From DATKGQ01 sp035510715 (GTDB lineage Bacteria > Patescibacteriota > Saccharimonadia > Saccharimonadales > UBA4665), in the NCBI GenBank assembly GCA_035510715.1, contig DATKGQ010000017.1:1-34566 (forward strand): DNA of 34,566 nucleotides, read 5' to 3'. Every line of letters begins with the position of its first letter. Position 1 is the stretch's first letter. Made by a program: the position numbers and the translations under genes. This document shows positions 16,927 to 24,866 of the stretch, piece after piece. Below the pieces are notes generated by a model that saw only the letters and a list, made by a program, of their open reading frames with translations, was not told where the DNA came from and did not search any database.

Positions 16927-18150
16927 ATGATAAATTTCCAATATACAGCCCTAAATCCAAAGACCGGACGGCACGTCAAAGCAAATGTGCAGGCCGCGAA
17001 CGAACAAGACGCTGCCGGTTTGATCCGCAAAGAAGCCCTGGTACCGATAGAAATTAAATCGCTTGACCAACAGGGTATTAAAAGTTCATTAAGTAAACTA
17101 AATCGGATCGACACAAAACAAAAAGTTCTATTTTCGCGCCAATTATCTACCTTGATTAATGCCGGTTTGCCGATCATCCAAAGTCTTCGGGAGGTTGAAG
17201 CACAGACTGATAGCAAGCCTTTTAAAATTATTATTCAAGAAATCATTAGGGATGTTGAGGGCGGATCAACATTAGCCAACTCCATGTCAAAACACCCTAA
17301 AATTTTCAATCAGGTTTATATAAGTTTAGTTGAAGCAGGAGAAACTTCGGGAACTCTGGACACAGCGCTAGAACGGTTAGCTGTTCAACAGGAGAAAGAC
17401 GCTGATTTGATGAAGAAAATACGCGGAGCAATGGCATATCCGGTAATTGTACTCGTGGTCATGATTGCCGTTGTAGGATTTATGCTAGTTAAAGTCTTGC
17501 CGCAAGTGCAGATTCTGTACAAAGGTATACCAGGGACACATTTACCAATCGAAACCGCACTGTTACTAGATGTATCCCATCTTGTTATTAAAGGATGGTG
17601 GATCTTTCTTATTATTATTATTGCACTCACCATATTCCTTTCCCGATGGACAAAAGCTGGTATGGGTAGACAAGTAAAGGATAAAATAAAAATGCGGATT
17701 TGGCCGGTTGGTCCACTATTTATGAAAGTGTATATGGCACGTTTTTGCCGGACTAGTGCAACATTGGTAGCAAGCGGAGTACCGTTGATTCAGGTATTGG
17801 AAGTTACCGGGCAGGCAGTCGACAATATCCATATTGAAAACTCTATTCATAAAGCTATCGAGAAAGTAAAAGGCGGTACGGCATTGAGCGAAGCTATAAG
17901 GAATGATCCAAATTTCTTAAGTCTTGTCCCGAACATGTTAGGTATTGGCGAACAGTCTGGCGCCACGGAAGTAATGCTTAGTAAAGCTGCCGATTATTAC
18001 GAAAAAGAAGTTGATGGAGAGGTAGAAAATATTTCCAATATCATTGAACCCGTGCTGATGGTTGTTTTGGGCATTGTAGCCTTCACAATCGTAGCGGCAG
18101 TTCTGTTACCGATCTATGCTTTGGCTGGCCAGAATTTCGTCCAAGTATAA
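16927..18150 (+). CDS. pilC: Type IV pilus inner-membrane platform protein PilC
   Basis: The 407-residue polytopic protein has the two GspF/PilC cytoplasmic helical domains (FSRQLSTLINAGLPIIQSL near residue 68, and FCRTSATLVASGVPLIQVL near 275). These are separated by membrane helices (AYPVIVLVVMIAVVGFMLV and GWWIFLIIIIALTIFL), with a last helix at the C-terminus (EPVLMVVLGIVAFTIVAAVL). It is the rotor or platform turned by PilB and PilT. GAGGGAG precedes the ATG, which lies one base after the pilT stop. It is the last gene of the pilM operon. Confidence 0.95.
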   Translation: MINFQYTALNPKTGRHVKANVQAANEQDAAGLIRKEALVPIEIKSLDQQGIKSSLSKLNRIDTKQKVLFSRQLSTLINAGLPIIQSLREVEAQTDSKPFKIIIQEIIRDVEGGSTLANSMSKHPKIFNQVYISLVEAGETSGTLDTALERLAVQQEKDADLMKKIRGAMAYPVIVLVVMIAVVGFMLVKVLPQVQILYKGIPGTHLPIETALLLDVSHLVIKGWWIFLIIIIALTIFLSRWTKAGMGRQVKDKIKMRIWPVGPLFMKVYMARFCRTSATLVASGVPLIQVLEVTGQAVDNIHIENSIHKAIEKVKGGTALSEAIRNDPNFLSLVPNMLGIGEQSGATEVMLSKAADYYEKEVDGEVENISNIIEPVLMVVLGIVAFTIVAAVLLPIYALAGQNFVQV

Positions 18151-18193
18151 GATAATTAATCGTGCTACACTAACCAGTTATACTAAATAACTA

Positions 18194-18222
18194 TTGCACT
18201 TTGACCGAGTATTTAGTATTAT
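18194..18222 (+). promoter_or_regulatory. Separate promoter of the major pilin gene
   Basis: TTGCAC (18194-18199), a 17-bp spacer and TATTAT (18217-18222) form a good vegetative promoter ~46 bp before the pilin ATG. With the strong AAAGGGGG ribosome site (18252-18259) it implies high expression independent of the pilM operon. A small hairpin, AGTTAT/ATAACT (18176-18192), lies between pilC and this promoter. Confidence 0.65.
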
Positions 18223-18268
18223 CCAAGCATAACCATTTAAAACAGATGCGCAAAGGGGGCATTTGCAA

Positions 18269-18880
18269 ATGTCATCATTCACGAAAAAACGAAAAGACGG
18301 CTTCACGATCATTGAGGTCATGATAGTACTAGCTATAGCCGGGCTTATCATGTTAATAGTATTTCTAGCGGTACCGGCGTTACAGCGAACAGCACGGAAT
18401 ACAACGCGCAAAGCTGACGCTTCAGCTATTGCTGCAGCGGTTGCCAGTTATATTGACAATAACGGTGGGCAATTGCCATCTGGCGTAGGCTATCAAACGG
18501 ATACGTCTACTTTAGTTATTGGGACAGCCGGCGATGTATATACTGGTGGTACTACTAATTCTTGGGGAGATAATACCGAGACGGCTAAACTGGGCTACTA
18601 CGTAGCAGGTGGTCCCGGTGTTTTAACCGGTGATGCCCCAGAGGGTGACATTTGGATTCACAAGACTCCAGTTGTGGCTACGCCTATCGTTACTACCATA
18701 CCAACAAGTGGTACTGTTACTGCTACCGCGATAAGCACAAACGATGTATTAATCATACCCGGTGTGGGTTGTAACTCAACTAATACTCAAGCGGGGGCAC
18801 TTAACCCGCGGACTGTCGCTATCTTCTATGTGACAGAAACTGGATCTGGCAACGGTAGCATTCAGTGTCTCGAACAATAA
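18269..18880 (+). CDS. pilA: Major type IV pilin (PilA/PilE-like)
   Basis: AAAGGGGG (18252-18259) supports the ATG at 18269 rather than a TTG six bases earlier. The 203-residue prepilin has basic leader MSSFTKKRKDG and the motif FTIIEVMIVLAIAGLIMLIV with Glu5. A continuing helix (ALQRTARNTTRKADASAIAAAVASYI) and a C-terminal globular domain follow, with one cysteine pair that could close a D-loop (GVGCNST and SIQCLEQ). Its own promoter, strong ribosome site and position next to pilC and pilD suggest the main fibre subunit. PilD cleaves after Gly11. Confidence 0.88.
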   Translation: MSSFTKKRKDGFTIIEVMIVLAIAGLIMLIVFLAVPALQRTARNTTRKADASAIAAAVASYIDNNGGQLPSGVGYQTDTSTLVIGTAGDVYTGGTTNSWGDNTETAKLGYYVAGGPGVLTGDAPEGDIWIHKTPVVATPIVTTIPTSGTVTATAISTNDVLIIPGVGCNSTNTQAGALNPRTVAIFYVTETGSGNGSIQCLEQ

Positions 18881-18899
18881 GTAAGTAGATATAGGTATT

Positions 18900-18928
18900 A
18901 TGTCAGACCCCCTTCTGGGGTCTGACAT
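18900..18928. terminator. Perfect hairpin after the major pilin, abutting the pilD promoter
   Basis: ATGTCAGACCCC (18900-18911) pairs perfectly with GGGGTCTGACAT (18917-18928) over a 5-nt loop, 20 bp after the pilin stop. There is no T-run. The right arm ends one base before the extended -10 of pilD. It probably terminates or protects the pilin mRNA, and could be a protein-binding palindrome over the pilD promoter. Confidence 0.6.
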
Positions 18929-18929
18929 A

Positions 18930-18938
18930 TGCTAGTAT
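18930..18938 (+). promoter_or_regulatory. Extended -10 promoter of pilD (leaderless)
   Basis: TGCTAGTAT ends 9 nt before the pilD ATG at 18948. The intervening TAGTACAAG has no Shine-Dalgarno. The element is identical to the -10 region at 25827-25835. Confidence 0.6.
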
Positions 18939-18947
18939 TAGTACAAG

Positions 18948-19775
18948 ATGATATTACTGGTGCTTATAGTCCTAGGTTTATGCCTAGGCAGTTTCGCAAA
19001 TGCTCTTATCTGGCGGTTGCATGAACAAGAAAAGCGAGCAGGGAATAAGAGGAATAAATCCTCCCAGCTGTCGATTCTAAATGGACGGTCAATGTGTCCG
19101 GATTGCCGGCATAAATTAGTACCAATCGATCTTATCCCGGTAGTCAGCTGGTTAATGCTGAAGGGCAAATGCCGGTATTGCCATAAATCAATATCTTTAC
19201 AGTATCCACTGATAGAAATATTAGCAGTACTGCTGTTTGCTCTTTCGTATTATTACTGGCCGTTTTCACTTCATGGATATGGGTTGGCAGCTTTCATTGC
19301 CTGGCTTATCATAGTTATCGGTTTTGTAGCGTTGACCGTGCTTGATGCCCGTTGGTATTGGCTGCCGGATCGGATTGTTTATCCACTTATTGCTATTGCT
19401 CTGACGTATATCATATTAATTTCTTTCTCCACGCAGCGGTTTACGGCTAACATAACGGGATCTCTCATCGGGATTGCGATTATCGCCGGTCTTTATTACC
19501 TGTTATATAAATTATCAAAAGGGAAATGGATGGGTTTAGGAGACGCTAAGCTGGGCATAGTCATCGGCATATTAGTCGGCGGACCGTTCCATAGCCTGTT
19601 GGTGTTATTTTTATCAGCCACGACCGGGTCAATCGCTGCCTTGCCTTTTTTAATCACCGGTAAATTAAAACGCAACAGTCTGCTGCCTTTCGGACCGTTC
19701 CTAATACTGGCAACTATTATTACCGTTTTATTCGGCGCTTCAATAATACATTGGTATCAGAATCTCTATATTTAG
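18948..19775 (+). CDS. pilD: Prepilin peptidase / N-methyltransferase PilD
   Basis: The 275-residue polytopic membrane aspartyl protease (family A24) cleaves class III leaders after Gly and can methylate the new N-terminus. It contains LGSFANALIWRL near residue 13 and the zinc-type pairs CPDC (50-53) and CRYC (75-78). The catalytic aspartates lie in VLDARWYWLPD (Asp133) and GLGD (Asp199). About seven or eight hydrophobic segments are visible. It would process the five prepilins in this window (8957, 9631, 10134, 18269, 33641). It begins 67 bp after the pilin stop, with its own leaderless promoter. Confidence 0.95.
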   Translation: MILLVLIVLGLCLGSFANALIWRLHEQEKRAGNKRNKSSQLSILNGRSMCPDCRHKLVPIDLIPVVSWLMLKGKCRYCHKSISLQYPLIEILAVLLFALSYYYWPFSLHGYGLAAFIAWLIIVIGFVALTVLDARWYWLPDRIVYPLIAIALTYIILISFSTQRFTANITGSLIGIAIIAGLYYLLYKLSKGKWMGLGDAKLGIVIGILVGGPFHSLLVLFLSATTGSIAALPFLITGKLKRNSLLPFGPFLILATIITVLFGASIIHWYQNLYI

Positions 19776-19798
19776 CTTTTTGAATCAAGAATGTAAAG

Positions 19799-19823
19799 AA
19801 TAACTTAATAAAAGAGAGTTATT
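19799..19823. terminator. Weak hairpin between convergent pilD and xer genes
   Basis: AATAACT (19799-19805) and AGTTATT (19817-19823) can pair over an 11-nt loop. The right arm overlaps the stop codon of the leftward xer gene. It is AT-rich with no long T-tract, so it is only a possible bidirectional terminator. Confidence 0.35.
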
Positions 19824-20736
19824 ATTCGTGATGACCGTGGTATTGCTGATAGATTTTTTTTAAATGAGGGTCGGTCACGTGAGTATAAATCTGAGTAGTA
19901 GATATATTACTGTGCCCAAGCATAGCCTGGACCGAGCGAATATCGGCTCCGTTCATTAATAAGTCAGTTGCATAAGAATGGCGGAGTGTATGCGGGCTGA
20001 CATGCTTAGTAATACCGGCTAGCAGGGCGTACCGGCTTACCAAACGTTGAATGCTACGGGCGCTTAACCTTGAATAATTACCGGATAACTCAGCTAATTT
20101 CTGTCCGCTATAGCGGACAAATAACGGTTTAGTGTTATCGTTGCGTTTATCAAGATAACGCTGAATCCATTCAGCAGCCTCATCACTTATAAAAATCGGC
20201 CGGTCTTTCTGGCCCTTACCGCGGACCATAAATTCCAGCCGTTTCAAATTGATTTGATCACGGTCCAGGCCAACTAACTCAGAGACGCGAAGTCCGCTAC
20301 TGAACAATAATTCAAGAATTGCCCGGTCCCGTAAACCGGATAATTTATCTGTGTCGGGCTGGGCGAATAGGCGATCAATCTCACTATCATTTAAAAATGT
20401 TACTTGTTTGCGTTGAGTCCGGGCCAGCTCAATCTTGTCTGCCGGCAGGGCTGCAATATCTCTTTTAGCACAATACTTTAAAAAACTTCTTAGGGCGATG
20501 AGGTGATAATTCTGAGTTGATTTCTGAAGCTCATCAGAGACATTAGTCCCAAGACGGTTAAGCCATAAACGCCATTTTCTGATTAGTTCGGCATTAATCT
20601 CAGAAACTTTTATATCGCCTGCAAAATCTATCAGGCGAGTCAAGTAATGATCATAGTTAGCAATTGTTTTTTGCGACCGGTTTTGCTCAATTTCAAGATA
20701 TTCCAAAAAATCTGTCTTAAGCTTAGAAAATAGCAT
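19822..20736 (-). CDS. xerC: Tyrosine recombinase XerC/XerD-like
   Basis: I set the start at ATG 20734-20736 (MLFSKLKTDFLEYLEIEQNR), the normal Xer N-terminus; an upstream extension would cross the promoter and add 33 unlikely residues. The 304-residue protein has the SAM-like core-binding domain (NRSQKTIANYDHYLTRLIDF) and the catalytic set: Arg in SSGLRVSELVGL, Lys in RGKGQKDR, HTLRH, GHSNIS and Tyr in TTQIYTHV. It resolves chromosome dimers at dif. Only one Xer gene is visible, so it may act alone as XerH or XerS does; C versus D is not resolved. An extended -10 ends 6 nt before the start. Confidence 0.9.
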   Translation of the reverse strand: MLFSKLKTDFLEYLEIEQNRSQKTIANYDHYLTRLIDFAGDIKVSEINAELIRKWRLWLNRLGTNVSDELQKSTQNYHLIALRSFLKYCAKRDIAALPADKIELARTQRKQVTFLNDSEIDRLFAQPDTDKLSGLRDRAILELLFSSGLRVSELVGLDRDQINLKRLEFMVRGKGQKDRPIFISDEAAEWIQRYLDKRNDNTKPLFVRYSGQKLAELSGNYSRLSARSIQRLVSRYALLAGITKHVSPHTLRHSYATDLLMNGADIRSVQAMLGHSNISTTQIYTHVTDPHLKKIYQQYHGHHE

Positions 20737-20742
20737 AAGTGT

Positions 20743-20751
20743 ATTGTAACA
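20743..20751 (-). promoter_or_regulatory. Extended -10 promoter of xer (leaderless)
   Basis: On the minus strand TGTTACAAT ends 6 nt (ACACTT) before the xer ATG. No Shine-Dalgarno is present. It supports the internal start chosen for xer. Confidence 0.6.
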
Positions 20752-20792
20752 TTGTGCGACATCATTAGGGCAGCTGCTAAAATCGTTGTCTC

Positions 20793-20801
20793 TGTTATAA
20801 T
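20793..20801 (+). promoter_or_regulatory. Extended -10 promoter of ndk
   Basis: TGTTATAAT lies 25 bp before the ndk ATG. Unlike the leaderless genes here, ndk keeps a ~18-nt leader with the ribosome site AAGGA (20817-20821). It is divergent from the xer promoter. Confidence 0.6.
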
Positions 20802-20826
20802 AATCGGTGAGTAAACAAGGACAAGT

Positions 20827-21384
20827 ATGGAACAAACACTAGTAATCTTTAAACCTGACGCAGTTCAGCGCGGTATAATTGGTGAAATTCTGGCCCGTTT
20901 TGAAAGAGCCGGTCTCAAGATTGTCGGCATGAAAATGTTGATTCCCAGTAAAGAGACGTTGGCCAAACACTATCCTGATAGCCAGATTAAAAGCCTCGGA
21001 CAAAAGACTAAGAACGACTGGGATGCTTATGGGATTAAAACTGAAGAAACAACCGAAGAGATCGGTCGCATGATTATTGATTCGCTGCGCGATTTCATGT
21101 GTAGCAGTCCGGTTCTAGCTGTTGTCTTTGAAGGAGGTCATGTTGTAGAGATTGTCCGCAAACTGGTTGGATCCACCGGGCCAAAAGATTCTCCTCCAGG
21201 CACTATTAGAGGCGATTATGCGCATCTCAGCCTGGGGCAGGCGTCATTAGCTCGTAAAGGTGCCATTAACCTACTGCATGCCTCAGGAACGCCCGAGGAA
21301 GCCAAATACGAGATCAGTTTGTGGTTTAAACCGGATGAATTGTATAGCTATAAATTAGTTCATGAGCATTTTACCCATGTTTAG
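20827..21384 (+). CDS. ndk: Nucleoside diphosphate kinase
   Basis: Ndk transfers the gamma-phosphate of ATP to NDPs through a phosphohistidine, balancing cytoplasmic NTP pools. AAGGA is 5 nt before the ATG. The product starts MEQTLVIFKPDAVQRGIIGE (Kpn-side motif). It carries VVFEGGHVVEIVRKLVG, SPPGTIRGDY and the active-site segment NLLHASGTPEEA, with catalytic His151. At 185 residues it is longer than the usual ~140-150 because of an insert around residues 50-85 (YPDSQIKSLGQKTKNDWDAY onward), a variant seen in some archaeal and CPR Ndk proteins. Confidence 0.95.
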   Translation: MEQTLVIFKPDAVQRGIIGEILARFERAGLKIVGMKMLIPSKETLAKHYPDSQIKSLGQKTKNDWDAYGIKTEETTEEIGRMIIDSLRDFMCSSPVLAVVFEGGHVVEIVRKLVGSTGPKDSPPGTIRGDYAHLSLGQASLARKGAINLLHASGTPEEAKYEISLWFKPDELYSYKLVHEHFTHV

Positions 21385-21398
21385 CCATTAATAATATT

Positions 21399-21473
21399 GC
21401 CCCCATAGCTCAATGGATAGAGTAGTTCCGTCCTAAGGAAAAGATTCACGTTCGAGTCGTGGTGGGGGCACCA
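21399..21473 (+). tRNA. tRNA-Arg (anticodon CCT), CCA encoded
   Basis: The acceptor stem GCCCCCA pairs with TGGGGGC. The D-arm starts GCTC. The anticodon stem GTTCC/GGAAA closes loop GTCCTAA with anticodon CCT (reads AGG). The T-arm is TCACG-TTCGAGT-CGTGG. The discriminator base is A and the 3' CCA (21471-21473) is encoded in the DNA. Confidence 0.93.
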
Positions 21474-21560
21474 CTAAACATAAGCATTTAGTCATAGCAA
21501 TTCCGTAATCACTTATGAGATGATTAAAGAGAGATAATTTTTTGATAGCAGGGTAAACAA

Positions 21561-22121
21561 ATGCCGAATAAGTACTTTTCAGACCAATTTGATGACGAAG
21601 ATGTATTATATGTTTTTCGAAAACACCCGGTCGTTATGAGAAAGGGAATGATAATTGGAATGCTGTGTATCGCTCTCGGTACTATACCGGCAGCCGTCAA
21701 ACCGTCGCTTGGATTTGGCTGGTTTTTCGGAGGTATCGGCATTGGACTGATTATCGGCATAATCTTATTCTCGCCGTTTTGGATCAGCTGGTATTATAGT
21801 GTGTTTATCGTAACCGATCAGCGGCTGATCCAAATTACTCAGCGGGGGTTATTTCACCGGAGTGTTGTCGATATGAGGTTAAATCAGATACAGATGATAA
21901 ACTATCAGATAGCCGGATTACAGGAGACATTGCTAGGGTTTGGTACAATTATGATGCAGACTTTTGTGGGAGACCTGGTTATCCATGAAATACATCATCC
22001 GGCTAAGATTCAGAAAAAATTACTAGAAATATTAAGAGAGAAAGGTATTGCTACAATTTCACATCCATTAATTGACGATACGGACGAAGCATTTACTAAT
22101 CAAAATAATGAAGCATCATAA
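21561..22121 (+). CDS. PH-domain (bPH2/YdbS-like) membrane protein
   Basis: CAGGG precedes ATG 21561 by 7 nt. The 186-residue protein has a cytoplasmic N-terminus (DEDVLYVFRKHPVV), two membrane helices (residues ~30-50 and ~54-78, GFGWFFGGIGIGLIIGIILF) and a bacterial PH-like domain (YYSVFIVTDQRLIQITQRG, then VVDMRLNQIQMINYQIAG). This is the DUF304/bPH2 layout of small membrane-associated proteins of unknown role. It overlaps the foldase gene by 14 bp, suggesting a shared envelope function or only coupling. Confidence 0.85.
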   Translation: MPNKYFSDQFDDEDVLYVFRKHPVVMRKGMIIGMLCIALGTIPAAVKPSLGFGWFFGGIGIGLIIGIILFSPFWISWYYSVFIVTDQRLIQITQRGLFHRSVVDMRLNQIQMINYQIAGLQETLLGFGTIMMQTFVGDLVIHEIHHPAKIQKKLLEILREKGIATISHPLIDDTDEAFTNQNNEAS

Positions 22122-23202
22122 TATTAAAGCCAAACTAAGAGTACCCAAATTATCAATTCCTCATCGAAAGAAGAAAACGGTTGATGAACGGTTTAACGAA
22201 GCAGTCCGGACTTTGCCTCGCATTACGACCGATACAGTTGCGGCACATCGCGAACAGATATTGTCCAGTGCTCGTAAATACATCTATCCGCTCCGGCACT
22301 CTAAACACCGTATCGTCTCGATATCAGTTAGTTTAACGGTTGTGGCAGTCGTCGTGTTTTTCGGCTATTGTATTCTTGCTTTATACCACTTCCAGACTGA
22401 CTCGGACTTTTTATATGAAGTCACACAGGTTATTCCGTTCCCGGTTGCTAAAGCCGGGCCGTCATATGTATCATATGAAAACTATCTTTTTGAATTAAGG
22501 CACTATATTCATTATTATCAAACCCAAGAACAGGTAAACTTTAATAGTAATTCAGGTCGAAACCAGCTAAATAACTATAAAAAACAGGCTTTAAATGAAG
22601 TAATTCAAAATGCCTACGTAAAACAACTTGCAGCAAAGTATCATATTTCTGTAAGTAATCAGGAAGTTAACAATGAGATTGATCTAGTTCGAACGGAGAA
22701 CAGGCTCGGTAATAATCAAAAAGAATTCGCGGATGTACTGAATGAATTCTGGGGTTGGTCAATTAATGATTTCAAGACGGAACTTAAGCAGCAGTTATTA
22801 GCTCAAGATGTTGTTTCGAGACTTGATACCAGTACACATCTGCGAGCCGAAGCCGCTTTAAGTGCAATTAAACATGGCGCTAGCTTTGCAACAGTAGCCT
22901 CACAATATTCAGACGATTTATCGACGAAGGGGAATGGCGGTGAATTCGGATTTACTATAGACGTAAGTAATCAGACCCTCTCTCCGCAAACACTTAACAC
23001 GATTTTATCGCTTGGCGTGAGCCAAACCTCGGGCATTATTAACCTTGGTAATTCACTTGAAATAGATAATGTTATTTCTAATAACAACGGCCAAATACAA
23101 GCCGCACACATACTATTTAACTTTGCCCCCATCCAAACTTATCTTCGGCCATTGGAAGCAAAAGAAAAGACCCATATATTTATAAATCAGAAGTATAGTT
23201 GA
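22108..23202 (+). CDS. Membrane-anchored parvulin-like peptidyl-prolyl isomerase (SurA/PrsA-like)
   Basis: I chose ATG 22108 (MKHHNIKAKLRV) over a TTG at 22072 that would overlap the PH gene further. The 364-residue protein has a basic cytoplasmic part, one membrane helix (residues ~70-92, IVSISVSLTVVAVVVFFGYC), a SurA_N-like helical region (QALNEVIQNAYVKQLAAKYH, VSNQEVNNEIDLV) and a parvulin core (IKHGASFATVASQYSDD, GNGGEFGF). The conserved HIL strand that normally opens a parvulin domain appears at the end instead (QAAHILFNF, 23101-23124), so the domain looks circularly permuted. It likely helps fold exported proteins at the membrane surface. It starts inside the preceding gene and has no Shine-Dalgarno. 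Confidence 0.8.
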   Translation: MKHHNIKAKLRVPKLSIPHRKKKTVDERFNEAVRTLPRITTDTVAAHREQILSSARKYIYPLRHSKHRIVSISVSLTVVAVVVFFGYCILALYHFQTDSDFLYEVTQVIPFPVAKAGPSYVSYENYLFELRHYIHYYQTQEQVNFNSNSGRNQLNNYKKQALNEVIQNAYVKQLAAKYHISVSNQEVNNEIDLVRTENRLGNNQKEFADVLNEFWGWSINDFKTELKQQLLAQDVVSRLDTSTHLRAEAALSAIKHGASFATVASQYSDDLSTKGNGGEFGFTIDVSNQTLSPQTLNTILSLGVSQTSGIINLGNSLEIDNVISNNNGQIQAAHILFNFAPIQTYLRPLEAKEKTHIFINQKYS

Positions 23203-23271
23203 TTTTTAAACACAAGACTGTTATGATTACCCCTGTTATACGGTTAGTTGCTGAAGTTGTGATTACGTCGT

Positions 23272-23348
23272 GGGCTCGTAGTGTAGTGGCCTAACACGCC
23301 TCCCTGTCACGGAGGAGATCGCCGGTTCAAATCCGGTCGAGCCCGCCA
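23272..23348 (+). tRNA. tRNA-Asp (anticodon GTC), CCA encoded
   Basis: The acceptor GGGCTCG pairs with CGAGCCC. The anticodon loop CTGTCAC gives GTC. The T-arm is GCCGG-TTCAAAT-CCGGT. The discriminator is G, followed by encoded CCA (23346-23348). Its 3' half overlaps the antisense end of the serine recombinase gene, so it is the probable integration target of the element to its right. Confidence 0.94.
23307..23348. other. Probable attachment-site side of an integrated element (tRNA-Asp 3' half)
   Basis: The element's recombinase gene runs into the tRNA 3' half and takes its last 13 codons and TGA stop from the tRNA's antisense strand. This is the expected geometry when the tRNA 3' end forms one att junction. 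I found no second copy of the tRNA tail within the window, so the other end is outside it or degenerate. Confidence 0.5.
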
Positions 23349-24866
23349 ATCCGATTTACGGGTATTTTTATGTAGCATATTAAGTGGTTCTCTAGCTGTT
23401 AGAGCCACTTTTTTGTTACTTAAAGTCCAGTTCGTACCTAAATACAGCATTAACTGACGGCGTTCTTCATCATTTGCTAGTTCAAATACTTCGCCAATGT
23501 TGGTAACACCTGAAAAGGTTTCATTGCATAGTTCTAACCAGCGTTCGGCGTCTTGTGAAGAACCATTAAGAAGTTTTGTAGTTCTAACCACCATGCTTTG
23601 ATGTTTAGCAGCTCTCAGTTGATAGCGGTCATCGGTAATAACGCCATGTTCTAATTTATCGTCTAACACGTCCAGAGCCTTCTCAGCTTGTCTTAAATCA
23701 TGCTTCCAGACATCACTGTAGCGGTCTTGGCCTTTCATGTAGTCATCATAGACGTTATGAACCAGTAGTTTGCACACTTCGCCGTCTGCTTCGGTTATCT
23801 CGTAATTGGACATCTCGTCTTTAATAACGCCTGTAAGTTCATGTTCCGCAAGCTGTGGTTCTTTGCACTTCATGACCTTACTTTTCTTTGTGCAAGTATA
23901 GAAGGTATAGCTTGCTAACTCACCTGTAGTGGCTAGTATTTTGGGCTTGGTGTAGGCGGTTATATTCATGCTGCAAGTACCGCAGCGTGGGACGCCTTTG
24001 TAAGCATAGAAAGCACCTTTAGTTGAGTAGTTTTTACGTTGTTTAGCCCACCCCATAGCCATTTGGACTTTATCGTATAGTTCCACTGTTATTAGTGGTT
24101 CATAGCTACCTTGTATCCACTCAGAGCCACCACGCTTAAACACACCCGTATAATCCCGTCTTTTAAGGGCATTTTCTAATGTGGTTTTTGCAATTAAATT
24201 GTCAGGGTTACTGGGTGATTTAAGACCTCTGTCTTGAGCGTACTTCCAGACTTCATCTAATGTGTACATACCAGTTGCAGCATATAAGAACACATCGTAA
24301 AGCTTTGGGCCTTCTTCGGGACATGGTGCGATATTACGGACACCTGGCCTGACTATAATATTGATATATCCCAAAAAAGCAGGGCCAGGATACTCACCAC
24401 GTTGACGCTTAATAATGTAGCTTTCTTTTACCTGTTCGCTTAAATCGTCATTGTTTTTTTTCGCAAAGGCCAACTCAATAGCTAAAAAAGCTTTATCGTC
24501 TGGTGTGTTGTGGTAAACACGGGTAGGCGTATAAATGGCTAGTAGTTTACCAATATCTAGCAAGTAAATTATCATGCCACCGTCTATCGGGTTTCTGCTC
24601 AGTCTTGAAATGTGCCAGACAGCTATATAGCGGGCTTCACCATTTTCTATGCCTTTTACCATATCACCAAAAATAGGGCGACCAGGATACTTAGCGGAGC
24701 GTTCTTCGGCTGGTAAGTATATTGGCGAGAACTTATTATCACTAATAATTTGCTTAACCTGCTGGTCTTGTTTATCCAGACTAAGAGCTTGTCTATCCTC
24801 ACGGTCTTGAGAACGGCGTAAATACACGAAGCATTTTGATTTTGGTAAGGGTATATCAATCACCAT
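23307..24866 (-). CDS. Large serine recombinase (integrase) whose 3' end lies in tRNA-Asp
   Basis: The start ATG 24864-24866 overlaps the stop of the upstream small gene by 11 bp, with AAGGG further upstream; longer versions would extend into that gene. The 519-residue protein has an N-terminal resolvase domain (FVYLRRSQDRED with catalytic Ser19, HISRLSRNPIDGG), a Recombinase domain (LGYINIIVRP, TLENALKRRDYTGVFKRGG), a zinc ribbon (CGTC, then TCTKKSKVMKC) and a helical C-terminal part. It would integrate and excise its element. The final residues WRARPDLNRRSPP are the antisense translation of tRNA-Asp and are not a true domain. Serine integrases mostly target protein genes, so tRNA use is unusual. 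Confidence 0.9.
   Translation of the reverse strand: MVIDIPLPKSKCFVYLRRSQDREDRQALSLDKQDQQVKQIISDNKFSPIYLPAEERSAKYPGRPIFGDMVKGIENGEARYIAVWHISRLSRNPIDGGMIIYLLDIGKLLAIYTPTRVYHNTPDDKAFLAIELAFAKKNNDDLSEQVKESYIIKRQRGEYPGPAFLGYINIIVRPGVRNIAPCPEEGPKLYDVFLYAATGMYTLDEVWKYAQDRGLKSPSNPDNLIAKTTLENALKRRDYTGVFKRGGSEWIQGSYEPLITVELYDKVQMAMGWAKQRKNYSTKGAFYAYKGVPRCGTCSMNITAYTKPKILATTGELASYTFYTCTKKSKVMKCKEPQLAEHELTGVIKDEMSNYEITEADGEVCKLLVHNVYDDYMKGQDRYSDVWKHDLRQAEKALDVLDDKLEHGVITDDRYQLRAAKHQSMVVRTTKLLNGSSQDAERWLELCNETFSGVTNIGEVFELANDEERRQLMLYLGTNWTLSNKKVALTAREPLNMLHKNTRKSDWRARPDLNRRSPP

Noticed and set aside
20737..20835. N-terminal extension of the Xer recombinase to 20835
   Set aside because: It would overlap the divergent ndk start and contain the extended -10 box; the Xer family begins at the internal ATG.
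23307..23345. RPDLNRRSPP taken as a real C-terminal motif of the recombinase
   Set aside because: It is the antisense translation of tRNA-Asp, a known source of spurious peptide matches.
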